Assembly (NCBI GenBank): GCA_963747515.1
Contig: CAVVFN010000005.1
Location: 596,373 to 660,372, forward strand
Origin: Mariniphaga sp963747515
GTDB lineage: Bacteria; Bacteroidota; Bacteroidia; Bacteroidales; Prolixibacteraceae
Direction of reading: 5' to 3'
Length of the DNA: 64,000 nt
Shown: one piece after another, positions 54,989 to 64,000 of the stretch
Position numbering within the stretch: position 1 is the stretch's first letter
Layout of the letters: each line of letters opens with the position of its first letter
The notes under the pieces: generated by a model
What the model saw: the letters and a program-made list of their open reading frames with translations, nothing else
Database searches by the model: none
What the model was told of the DNA's origin: nothing
Translations under genes and position numbers: made by a program

Positions 54989-55125
54989 TGGCCACGCAGG
55001 GAGTTGGCCCCAATAACGGCGTCATTGCGATCCCGTCTACCTTCTTAAATGATAATAATTCAAAAAACGCACTATCCTTAATTCAACGTGCAACGGCATC
55101 GTTAACAGGACGGGAGAAGCAATCT
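54989..55125. repeat. 137-bp nested insert, copy 1
   Basis: Interrupts a core between GACGGCTCCA and GTTCTGATTGG. It contains CGTCATTGCGATCCCGTC near one side and GACGGGAGAAGCAAT at the other end, an imperfect inverted pair (ATTGC..GATCCCGTC against ATTGCTTCTCCCGTC). This gives it the look of a small palindromic interspersed element. Confidence 0.8.
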
Positions 55126-55274
55126 GTTCTGATTGGCAGAAAGATTTCCTTTGGTGGGATTTGGTGCTTTTGGTGCCTTGGTGGTAAAAGGGGAAGTTGG
55201 AAGACGGAAGTCGGAAGACCGAAGTCGGAAGTCGGAAGTCGGAAGATGACGATCCTTTTGCAGTGACGGCTCCA

Positions 55275-55411
55275 TGGCCACGCAGGGAGTTGGTCCCAAT
55301 AACGGCGTCATTGCGATCCCGTCTACCTTCTTAAATGATAATAATTCAAAAAACGCACTATCCTTAATTCAACGTGCAACGGCATCGTTAACAGGACGGG
55401 AGAAGCAATCT
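55275..55411. repeat. 137-bp nested insert, copy 2
   Basis: Near-identical to the copy at 54989-55125 (a C/T difference in GTTGG(C/T)CCC was seen) and inserted at exactly the same place in the next core, 286 bases further on. This points to duplication of a whole module rather than two insertions. Confidence 0.8.
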
Positions 55412-55820
55412 GTTCTGATTGGCAGGAAGATTGCCTTTGGTGGGATTTGGTGCTTTTGGTGCTTTGGTGGTAAAGGGGGAAGTTGGAAGACGGAAGAGGG
55501 AAGACCGAAGTCGGAAGTCGGAAGACCGAAGTTGGAAGATGACGATCCTTTTGCAATGACGGCTCCAGTTCTGATTGGCAGGAATGTTTCCTTTGGTGGG
55601 ATTTGGTGCTTTTGGTGCTTTGGTGGTAAAAGGGGAAGTTGGAAGACGGAAGACGAAGACGGAAGACCGAAGTTGGAAGATGACGATCCTTTTGAAATGA
55701 CGGCTCCAGTTCTGATTGGCAGAAAAGTTTCCTTTGGTGGGATTTGGTGGCTTTTGGTGCTCGGGTGGTAGAGGGTTTGAAGAGGAAGTCGGAAGACCGA
55801 AGACCGAAGTTGGAAGACGG

Positions 55821-55842
55821 AAGACCATACGGTCTTTTTTTA
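55821..55842 (+). terminator. Hairpin closing the repeat array
   Basis: AAGACC (55821-55826) pairs with GGTCTT (55831-55836) around ATAC and runs into seven T. The left arm is the last heptamer of the array. It may act as a terminator. Confidence 0.5.
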
Positions 55843-56202
55843 ACATTAATCCTTAAAAAATGTTATATAAAGTATAGGTTTTGATTTTTTGAAAATAAGG
55901 TCAGCGAATGTGTTTTCGGACCTTTGATTTATAAAAAATGACTCCTTTAAGGGCGAATCAGCAAATACAATCGTAAAAATCCTCTTTTTTAACCCTTCAA
56001 AGAAATCCTTATTTTAGTTGTTTATTGTTCAGGAATTTATATCTTGCAGGCATAAACATTTTACATTTATTAACAATTAACTAAAAACAAAATCGACGTT
56101 CTCTTGATAAAAAACAGCAGAAGCTGGGCAGTACAATAAAAAATTAAACTTAACTTGCAGTATCAGTGCCTTGCGGCAAACTATGGCACGGGTATTTTGG
56201 TG
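55843..56202 (+). promoter_or_regulatory. AT-rich leader with promoter of the giant adhesin gene
   Basis: The best promoter match of the window is here: TTG at 56018-56020, 19 bases, then TATCTTG at 56040-56046 (TAnnTTTG with one change). It lies 156 bases before the ATG at 56203. The rest of the stretch shows no gene. Confidence 0.45.
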
Positions 56203-57762
56203 ATGGTAAAAACTAAGGATCATAGTGTTCCTGTTAGAATTTTATTCCTATTTTCTTTCCTTCTAACCGTGGTACCGGATCTCCGATCCGGTCCGTATGA
56301 GATTCGTCTACCCTTACGCAAAGAGAACCCCCCCGGCTTAATCCCCAATAACGAGCCATTTCCCGCGAATAATCCGTTCCTTTTTGCTTCCCTGATCCGG
56401 AACAAATATCCTAACTATACTTTCCTGAACCCGCAATTCTCCCACCGGCCAGACGTGCCCTCTTTTTACACCTGTCATTTTGCTGCCGGCAGCACTCATG
56501 AAAGAGGCCATTCCGATACGTACAAAGCCTGCGGCATTCTCCGGATTAACGGCCCTCCTCCCTACCTTTACAAGAGATACTCAGGAGACCAGCCACTTAA
56601 ATCAAAAGCCGCCGTCCATCTTGCAGACTCCTGCAACCTTACTCCGGAAGTCTTATTGGCCAGCGCAGGCACAAACCCAATCCTTTTCGTTCCATCCGCG
56701 GGAACCGGTTTTCGTTATGCCGCAACGGAAAACAAGCTTCAAGCCTCAAGCCTCAAGCTTCAAGTCGCAAGCAACAAGTTGGAGCGCAGCGGAATTGAAA
56801 ATCGGCCAGAGCCAAATCCTGCTGCAAGCAGGACAACAAGCAACCAAATGCATTCGCGTGCCCCGGCGCTTGTTTGCCCCGGCGACATCTCCACTTACAC
56901 CGACATCAACGAATGCTCGGCCTTCATGGCCGGGGAGCTCGACCCCGAATTTGATGAAAGCGAGGTAGCAACCCTCACCTGGGAGATGGACGGCACCGTA
57001 GTGGATGCCTCACCCGCCACGGGCATCAACCTCATTGGCGACTACACCTTCCCCGAGGGGGCCACCATGATTACCTACACCGCCACCGGCACCGACGGCA
57101 GCACCGCCACCTGCACCTTTACCATCACCATTTCCGACAACCAGGTGCCGCGCCTGGAAGGTTTGCCCGGCAACATCACCGTTGCCGCCGACCCGGGCCG
57201 CTGCAGCAACACCGTTTTCTGGATGCGCCCGGTGGTCTCCGACAACTGCACCCCGCCCCACCTCATCCGGCTGGAAGGGACTGCCTCTCCCGGCGACGAG
57301 TTCCCGGTTGGCACCACCCGCGTGGTTTACCGGGCATACGATGCCATGCACAACGAAAGCCAGCCGCAGTCGTTTACCGTTACCGTGGAAGACCGCCAGC
57401 CTCCCGTGCTTACCCTCCCTGCCGATGCATCGGTGGAATGCGGGCAGCCCCTCCCCGCCGCATGGACTTCCCTGCAGCAGCTGACTGCCGCCGGAGGCTC
57501 GGCCACCGACAACTGCTCCGTGGATGCAGCCACCTTCCGCCTGCTCACCGAAACCAAAAGCAGCACCATCTGCCCCTATTCCCTCACCCGGGTGTACGAA
57601 ATTGCCGATGCCGCCGGCAATAAAGCCACCGCTGCGCACAGCATTTATGTTACGGGAGAGGAAGCCCCACAGCAGAAAAGCGGGGAAATTGAGGAAGGGG
57701 TGACTCTGAAATCGGGGATGGCAGGAACTATTTACTGCAAAAGCAACTGGCAACTGGAATGA
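56203..57762 (+). CDS. N-terminal part of giant SprB-like adhesin (HYR domains)
   Basis: The ATG at 56203 is preferred over the TTG at 56155 because it starts a signal-like sequence (RILFLFSFLLTVV, about 11-23). The next 180 residues are of unclear nature and include a segment written by a second heptamer repeat (56734-56782). From about residue 220 come HYR-type domains: CPGDISTYTDINECSAF; TFTITISDNQVPRLEGLPGN; VVYRAYDAMHNESQPQSFTV; LPADASVECGQPL. The 780 bases encoding them are clearly GC-richer and C-ending in codon use compared with the neighbours. The frame ends at TGA 57760-57762 through an apparent extra G; the protein sense continues in another frame as NDPSTWGP. Confidence 0.75.
   Translation: MVKTKDHSVPVRILFLFSFLLTVVPDLRSGPYEIRLPLRKENPPGLIPNNEPFPANNPFLFASLIRNKYPNYTFLNPQFSHRPDVPSFYTCHFAAGSTHERGHSDTYKACGILRINGPPPYLYKRYSGDQPLKSKAAVHLADSCNLTPEVLLASAGTNPILFVPSAGTGFRYAATENKLQASSLKLQVASNKLERSGIENRPEPNPAASRTTSNQMHSRAPALVCPGDISTYTDINECSAFMAGELDPEFDESEVATLTWEMDGTVVDASPATGINLIGDYTFPEGATMITYTATGTDGSTATCTFTITISDNQVPRLEGLPGNITVAADPGRCSNTVFWMRPVVSDNCTPPHLIRLEGTASPGDEFPVGTTRVVYRAYDAMHNESQPQSFTVTVEDRQPPVLTLPADASVECGQPLPAAWTSLQQLTAAGGSATDNCSVDAATFRLLTETKSSTICPYSLTRVYEIADAAGNKATAAHSIYVTGEEAPQQKSGEIEEGVTLKSGMAGTIYCKSNWQLE
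56734..56782 (+). repeat. Second heptamer family inside the adhesin gene
   Basis: Seven consecutive 7-mers: AAGCTTC, AAGCCTC, AAGCCTC, AAGCTTC, AAGTCGC, AAGCAAC, AAGTTGG. They encode the KLQASSLKLQVASNKLE part of the protein. Like the 54.5-kb array the period is 7 bp beginning with an AAG, but the sequence is different. Confidence 0.85.
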
Positions 57763-60700
57763 TCCTTCTACATGGGGACCAAAGGAGTTCCTGATGAACT
57801 GATGATGCTAGTACATTCCAGTCACCTTATGCAGTTACACTTACCCAAAATGAAACTAGTAACGTACATTACCATCCAAAGCGGGGGAACTTTAAATACA
57901 GGTACATTTACATTAACAGCAAACGGTAGCTTATCCAACGCAGGAACCATCAATTCCACCGAGCGGAAAGATTGCCCTTTCGGGTAACTGGGAAAGCATC
58001 GTTAACAGGCATTTACAACGGCAGTGCAAACGGAACGGTTGAATTTACCGGTACAGGCCCTTCAACCATTAAAGGAACAACGACTTTTGAAAATGTTATT
58101 ATCCAGTAAGAGCAATATTTCAACACTGGTGACAGTTGACGGTAATGTAACCGTTTCCAGTGGTGGTCTGCTGACACTTAATGGCGGATTAATAACAATT
58201 GGCAGCGGAAGCAGTCTGGCTTTGAATTACAGTAATGGTTTAACCATTCCGGCAACAGGAGGGTTTGATCTTACAGGAGGTACTTTATCTACCGGTCATT
58301 TTTCAATCACCAATAACGGGTTAATCCGGGTTAATTCAGGCACACTTGATTTTGGACAATTCAGGGAATACCATCCGCACCGAAGGCAACGGGGCTTTTA
58401 TCGTACTGAGTGGGACTGTTGACATTGCCGGACGTCTGGAAAGCAGCGCCAGCGGACATTTAACCCCACCCGTTCCGGAGTATACTTTCAGGAATTTATA
58501 TTTCAGGAGGAACAGTAAAATTAAGTACCGTTGGTAACGGGTTAAGCAATACCGGATCACTTAACGTGACCGATGAAGGAACGTTCAACTTCACCGGCGG
58601 CACCATCGAGTTTCAAAATCCAAGTACTGCCACTAACGGAATTGGATTTGGGATTCTTTCGGGAACCGGCACAAAAAACACGATTGGAGGAACATTTCAG
58701 TTTGGAAATGTATCTACTACACCCGGATTAACATTCAATGTGTTAAGTCAGATTCCCTTAAACAGGGCATTAAATATAATAATATCAACATAGCCTTAAA
58801 GAGTAATTTGTCTATTACAAATCAACTCGTATTTGGAACCAACAGTAAATTGTTTCTGGACACACATACCATTCAGATACCAGTTACAGGACCTGGAATA
58901 TATAATTTTCCGCTTGCAACAGGTACTGAAGCCATTCCAGTAAACATAAATTTCAGTAGTGTAAACTCAGCCGGTTCAATTTCTTTGAGTTCTTCTGCCG
59001 GTGCCGGAACCATACCTGCCAATTTAAACAATACCAAATACCTTAACCGGCACTGGGACATAACAAGTTCAGGGCTGGGTGCCTTCAGTGCATCAGCCAC
59101 TTTCAAATTATTTCGGAGAATCGAGCGGGTATACCGCGGCAGGAAACTTAAAATTATATCAAACTAATACCTCCACCAGTTACCCTTTCTTTGATACTGG
59201 AAGCAATAATTTTTCAGTCTATAATCTTAGTGCATTTGGAGAATTTGGAGCCGCTGAATGCGGAACAATTACTATTGCTGATATTTTAACTCCAGTAAGT
59301 TGTTTTGGAGGAAGTAATGGTGCTATTAATATTACAGTAAACGGAGGTGCTGCACCTTTTAGTTATAGCTGGACCGGACCAGCCTCATATTCAAACTCGG
59401 CAGAGGACATCACGGAACTAATTGCAGGAACTTATTCTGTTACAGTTACTGACGCTGCCGGATGTATTGGTACGGGAACCATTTACTATTACTCAGCCAG
59501 CAGCTGGACTGGCTCTGGCTGCCTCCAGTAAAACCGATGCAACCTGCTTTGGAGCAAGTACCGGTTCGGTGACTGCCGGGGCCGTGACCAATGCAGTAGG
59601 TACGATAATTTACTCATGGAAAAATAATTCCAATACCGAGGTAGGTACGACAGCTACTGTCAATAATCTTCCAGCCGGAACTTATACCTTAACAGTAAAT
59701 GACGATTGTTCCAGCCAGACCAACAGCGTAATCATCGGTCAGCCACAGCTGGACTGGCGCTGGCTGCCTCCAGTAAAACCGATGCAACCTGCTTTGGGGC
59801 AAGTACCGGTTCAGTGACTGCCGGGGCCGTGACCAATGCAGTAGGTACGATAATTTACTCATGGAAAAATAATTCCAATACCGAGGTAGGCCACAGCTAC
59901 TGTCAATAATCTTCCAGCCGGAACTTATACCTTAACAGTAAATGACGATTGTTCCAGCCAGACCAACAGCGTAATCATCGGTCAGCCAGCAGCTGGACTG
60001 GCTCTGGCTGCCTCCAGTAAAACCGATGAAACCTGCTTTGGAGCAAGTACCGGTTCGGTGACTGCCGGGGCCGTGACCAATGCAGTAGGTACGATAATTT
60101 ACTCATGGAAAAATAATTCCAATACCGAGGTAGGTACGACAGCTACTGTCAATAATCTTCCAGCCGGAATTTATACATTAACAGTAAATGACGATTGTTC
60201 CAGCCAGACCAACAGCGTAATCATCGGTCAGCCAGCAGCTGGACTGGCTCTGGCTGCCTCCAGTAAAACCGATGAAACCTGCTTTGGAGCAAGTACCGGT
60301 TCGGTGACTGCCGGGGCCGTGATCAATGCAGTAGGTACGATAATTTACTCATGGAAAAATAATTCCAATACCGAGGTAGGCACGACAGCTACTGTCAATA
60401 ATCTTCCAGCCGGAACTTATACCTTAACAGTAAATGACGATTGTTCCAGCCAGACCAACAGCGTAATCATCGGTCAGCCAGCAGCTGGACTGGCTCTGGC
60501 TGCCTCCAGTAAAACCGATGAAACCTGCTTTGGAGCAAGTACCGGTTCGGTGACTGCCGGGGCCGTGACCAATGCAGTAGGTACGATAATTTACTCATGG
60601 AAAAATAATTCCAATACCGAGGTAGGCACGACAGCTACTGTCAATAATCTTCCAGCCGGAACTTATACCTTAACAGTAAATGACGATTGTTCCAGCCAGA

Positions 60701-62171
60701 CCAACAGCGTAATCATCGGTCAGCCAGCAGCTGGACTGGCGCTGGCTGCCTCCAGTAAAACCGATGCAACCTGCTTTGGGGCAAGTACCGGTTCAGTGAC
60801 TGCCGGGGCCGTGACCAATGCAGTAGGTACGATAATTTACTCATGGAAAAATAATTCCAATACCGAGGTAGGCACGACAGCTACTGTCAATAATCTTCCA
60901 GCCGGAACTTATACCTTAACAGTAAATGACGATTGTTCCAGCCAGACCAACAGCGTAATCATCGGTCAGCCAGCAGCTGGACTGGCGCTGGCTGCCTCCA
61001 GTAAAACCGATGAAACCTGCTTTGGGGCAAGTACCGGTTCAGTGACTGCCGGGGCCGTGACCAATGCAGTAGGTACGAGTAATTTACTCATGGAAAAATA
61101 ATTCCAATACCGAGGTAGGCACGACAGCTACTGTCAATAATCTTCAGCCGGAACTTATACCTTAACAGTAAATGACGATTGTTCCAGCCAGACCAACAGC
61201 GTAACAATCACGGTCAGCCAGAATTACTCACCGTAACCTCCTCTTCAAATAGCCCAATCTGCGAAGGATTTACGCTAAACTTAAATTCAATTCCATCAGG
61301 AGGAACACCTGTTTATGAATACAACTGGACAGGACCAAATAGCTTTACTTCGAATGCTCAAAATCCATCAAGGGATGATATGACCCCTACAGATGCAGGA
61401 GACTATACCGTAACTGTAACAGATGTAAACGGCTGTCCGGCATCTGTTTTTACAACGGTTACCGTACATCCTGTGCCAACTGTAACTCCTGTAACAGATA
61501 AAATTCTTTGTAATAATACTACAACTACCGGAATCATTTTTTCGGGACCTGTAGCCGGAACAACATTCGCATGGACAAATGATACAACCGGAGATTGGAT
61601 TGGCCTCCGGTGGTAATGGAAATATTCCCAATTTTTGTAACTACAAATGATACGTAGATCCGATTACAGCTACAATAACAGTAACCCCATCAGCCAACGG
61701 ATGTGAAGGTACGCCCATGCAATTCACTATTACAGTATATCCAACTCCAACAGCCTCTATTGAATTCTCAGTCCGTATGTCAGGATGAAGATTCACCGAA
61801 TATAATATTTAAAAACCCAATATCATTACCTGTTAACATCACTTACAGAAAAAATTCCATTGCTCATACCATTTATGTTGAGGCAAACAGTTCCAAAGAT
61901 TTAGCAGTTCTGACAACTACTGCAGGTACTTTTACCTATGAGTTGGTCAGTGTTGCTTATCCAACGCCTAATCCCGGATGTGTTAATCCGGTTTCGGGCT
62001 CAGCCGAGGTGATTGTTAATCCAAGGGCGAATGCGGTACCTTCACCCACCGCTCAATCTATCTGCTCCGAAGAAACAATTACCACAATTGAACTGAGCAG
62101 CAGCAACAGTAATCCGGAAATAACCTATACCTGGACCAGAAACAATATAACTACAGTAACGGGTATTGATG
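57758..62171 (+). pseudogene. Frameshifted middle of the giant SprB-like adhesin
   Basis: The encoded protein can be followed almost without loss by changing frame about twenty times. Clear shift points lie near 57757, 57783, 57797, 57866, 57963, 58005, 58105, 58365, 58487, 58765, 59103, 59490, 59745, 59890, 61077, 61143, 61610, 61655, 61765 and 62170. Content in order: a strand-rich autotransporter-like region (NTGTFTLTANGSLSNAG, GTVEFTGTGPSTIKG, GGTIEFQNPST), a SprB-type domain (CFGGSNGAINITVNGGAAPFSYSW), seven 82-residue SprB repeats, then Ig/PKD-like domains. Shifts are single-base and often in runs or repeats; premature stops come only from them. Sequence error or true decay are both possible. 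Confidence 0.8.
59506..61220 (+). repeat. Seven near-identical 246-bp SprB-type repeats
   Basis: Units start at 59506, 59751, 59995, 60241, 60487, 60733 and 60979. Full units are 246 bp (82 codons), while the first two spacings are 245 and 244 because of indels. Each encodes TD(A/E)TCFGASTGSVTAGAV, YSWKNNSNTEVG, LPAGTYTLTVNDDCSSQ, the pattern of SprB repeats in gliding adhesins. DNA differences between units are very few. Confidence 0.95.
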
Positions 62172-64000
62172 GATTCCGGTTCCGGTAATATTTCCGGAAC
62201 ATTAACCAATACAACCACCTCTCCTGTAACCGTTACATTTACTATCACAGCAAATGTAGATGGCTGTGCAGGTGCACCTGCATACGCAACAGTAACTGTT
62301 AATCCAATACCTGTGGCTATTCTTACCCCGTCCGATCAGACAAGATGTTCCGGAGTGGCTATCGCGTCAATTGTTCCTACAAGTTTAACCGGAGGAGCAA
62401 CATTTAGCTGGACGAGGGACCATGTTTCCGATGTTACAGGAATTGCAGAATCAGGGACGGGACCTGTTCCAACAGTTTCATTGACAAATTCCACCAGTTC
62501 ACCGGTAACAATAACATTTACTTTTATTCCTACAGCTAATAATTGTGTGGGAAACGAGTCAACCGCAACTGTAACTTTGAATCCTAACCCCAACATTGAA
62601 GATTTAACAGAGAACATTTGCAACAGCGGTAATTTTAATGTATCGCCAATCGACGGCACTGACGGAGTAGTTCCTGACGGAACATCCTATAAATGGGCTA
62701 TATCGTCACAATCGAGTGGTATAACCGGTGCAGAAACAGGTGAAAGTACGATTATTTCCGGCTCTCTAACCAATACCACAAATTCCACACAAACGGTTAC
62801 TTATGCAGTAACCCCTTCTTTTGACGGTTGTATTGGTAAATTGTTTTATCTGCAGGTGAATGTAACTCCGGAACCAGACATGAATCCGATGACTGCAAAT
62901 TCGTGCAGCGGTGAAACATTTACCATAACCCCTGTTAATGTTACAAATGGAATTGTTCCTGCCGGAGTTACCTATAGCTGGTCAGAACCTGTTGTTCCCG
63001 GAGGATTATCGGGTGGAGAAGCAGGCAGCGGTTCTTCCCTTACCGGTACGCTTATCAATTCCACCACAACACCACAAACAGCAACTTATACAGTTACTCC
63101 TTCATCGGGAAGCAGTTGCTCCGGTGCAGATTTTACAGTTACCGTCACCGTTCAGCCAAAGCCTTCCATTAATGCGATGACTGGAACCATATGCAGCGGC
63201 GGTAGTTTTGCCTTGACTCCAGACGCAACTAACGGGACAGTACCTACAGGTACAACCTACAGCTGGCAGGCGCCAACAGTAACAGGTGACATTACTGGCG
63301 GTACGATCGGAAGCGGATCGACAACAATCAGCGGCACACTTTTCAATCCAACTTCAACAACACAAACGGCAACTTACACGGTTACTCCTTCTTCGGGAAG
63401 CTGTACAGGAACGCCTTTTACAGTAACTGTTAATGTTGAGCCGACTCCTTCCGTCAGCCCGGCTAATTTTATAATTTGCAGCGGTGAATCTTTCAATTAT
63501 TCACCGGTTGACGGAACCGACGGTACCATTCCCTCGGGAACAACCTACTATAGCTGGGCGGCCCCAACCGTTACAGGAATTACCGGGTTAGCAGCAGGAA
63601 CCAATGAATCCAGTATTAGCGGACAGCTTGAAAATACAGCCACCACTCCAAAAGATGTAGTTTATACTGTCACTCCAACATCAGGAAACTGTGATGGTGT
63701 AGCTTTTTCCGTTACCGTTACTGTTAATCCGGGTCCTTCGATTACTAATATGTCGGCAACTGTTTGCAGCGGAAAAATGTTTACCGTTACACCCGTTAAC
63801 GGAACCAACGGATCGGTTCCTGCGGGCACAAGCTATACCTGGGAAGCTCCCACCCTACCGGCGAACGTTACAGGCGGAGCAGCAGGCAACGGAACAGTCA
63901 TCAGCGGCACACTAACCAATTCCAATAAAACGGCACAAACAGTGACCTATACGGTGACAACTGTTTCCGGAACATGCCCCCCTTCAACGTTTGACCTTAC
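62172..64000 (+). CDS. Giant adhesin continued: PKD-like repeat region, open to window end
   Basis: One uninterrupted frame from the shift at about 62170 to base 64000 with no stop (609 codons). It encodes at least five repeats of about 85 residues built as TP..NG..P.GT.YSW, then GG..GS..ISGTL.N....TQTATYTVTPSSG.C.G..FTVTV.V.P.PS. This is the PKD-like repeat class of very large Bacteroidota surface proteins, which usually end in a gliding-motility/T9SS C-terminal domain that would lie beyond the window. Absence of frameshifts here contrasts with the preceding 4.4 kb. There is no start codon of its own; it is the same gene as the preceding two entries. Confidence 0.8.

Larger units (their letters stand above)
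54510..55826 (+). repeat. Composite array: heptamer tracts alternating with a fixed core
   Basis: Seven tracts of the 7-bp unit GAAGNNN (mostly GAAGACC, GAAGTCG, GAAGTTG, GAAGACG; also GAAGGGG) alternate with six copies of a core. Each core starts GATGACGATCC..TTTTGC, passes GACGGCTCCA and GTTCTGATTGGCAG, and ends in TTTGGTGGGATTTGGTGC with CTTTGGTGGTAAA. Cores begin near 54655, 54804, 54958, 55245, 55540 and 55680; the last is the most divergent. Short cores are about 93 bp. Open frames exist on both strands only because the 7-bp unit avoids stops, and no protein is supported. Confidence 0.92.

Noticed and set aside
54510..55826. CRISPR array
   Set aside because: Repeat unit is 7 bp and the intervening cores are copies of each other, not unique spacers; no cas genes are present.
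54447..55846. Overlapping open frames of 70-190 codons on both strands, Arg/Lys/Glu-rich or Pro/Thr/Ser-rich
   Set aside because: They arise because the 7-bp unit and core contain no stops; they mirror each other on opposite strands and have no independent protein character.
57010..57753. 247-codon minus-strand frame
   Set aside because: Glycine/valine-rich shadow of the GC-rich HYR-domain block on the plus strand.

Overview
The window comes from a Bacteroidota genome. The evidence is a SusC/SusD pair, a FecR/ECF-sigma/STN-receptor unit, a type IX secretion sorting domain, SprB-type adhesin repeats, Bacteroidota-only families (DUF4494, DUF4382) and repeated -7 promoter elements of the form TAnnTTTG. 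The T9SS and gliding-type adhesins, sugar uptake and DUF1080 genes suggest a free-living or animal-associated polysaccharide user near the Marinilabiliales/Bacteroidales. That placement is inference. No rRNA, tRNA, IS transposase, phage or CRISPR was seen.

Layout. 1-3.3 kb: two overlapping polyprenyl-phosphate-sugar glycosyltransferases, the first cut by the window edge. 3.8-6.2 kb: nitrogen operon (outer-membrane protein, P-II, ammonium transporter). 6.3-10.4 kb: DUF4494 protein and a 1159-residue protein proposed here as PPi-type PEP carboxykinase. 10.4-13.5 kb (minus): a helical unknown and hisA-hisF-hisIE. 13.8-19 kb (minus): CE7 esterase, then an operon of two-domain DUF1080 lipoprotein, TIM-barrel isomerase and Gfo/Idh/MocA oxidoreductase (3-keto-sugar chemistry). 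19.3-22 kb (minus): MBOAT plus SGNH O-acetylation pair. 22.2-27.2 kb (plus): SusC/SusD, followed by a scar made of the two outer ends of the MBOAT/SGNH locus. 27.7-33.8 kb: sodium-solute symporter, aminopeptidase P, NUDIX, esterase, unknown, SDR. 34.1-39.5 kb: 1783-residue T9SS adhesin with LamG, C-type lectin and 240-bp tandem repeats. 39.6-44.6 kb (minus): sigma factor, STN-TonB receptor, FecR and DUF4382 lipoprotein, a surface-signalling unit. 45.2-50.6 kb (minus): TolC-adaptor-RND efflux operon. 50.7-54.4 kb: PepSY-like pseudogene, GH127-like fragment, MATE pump and an unknown coiled-coil protein. 54.5-55.8 kb: composite array of heptamer tracts alternating with a fixed core. 56.2-64 kb: a giant SprB-like adhesin, intact at both ends but broken by about twenty single-base frameshifts in the middle, running off the window.

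The most unusual material is repetitive DNA. A 7-bp repeat family (GAAGNNN) forms a 1.3-kb array and also sits inside the 5' coding region of the efflux adaptor. A second 7-bp family (AAGCYTC) lies in the adhesin N-terminus. A 137-bp palindromic insert is nested in two of six array modules. The SusCD locus is bracketed by copies of MBOAT/SGNH sequence. These are direct readings of the sequence; their origin is inferred.
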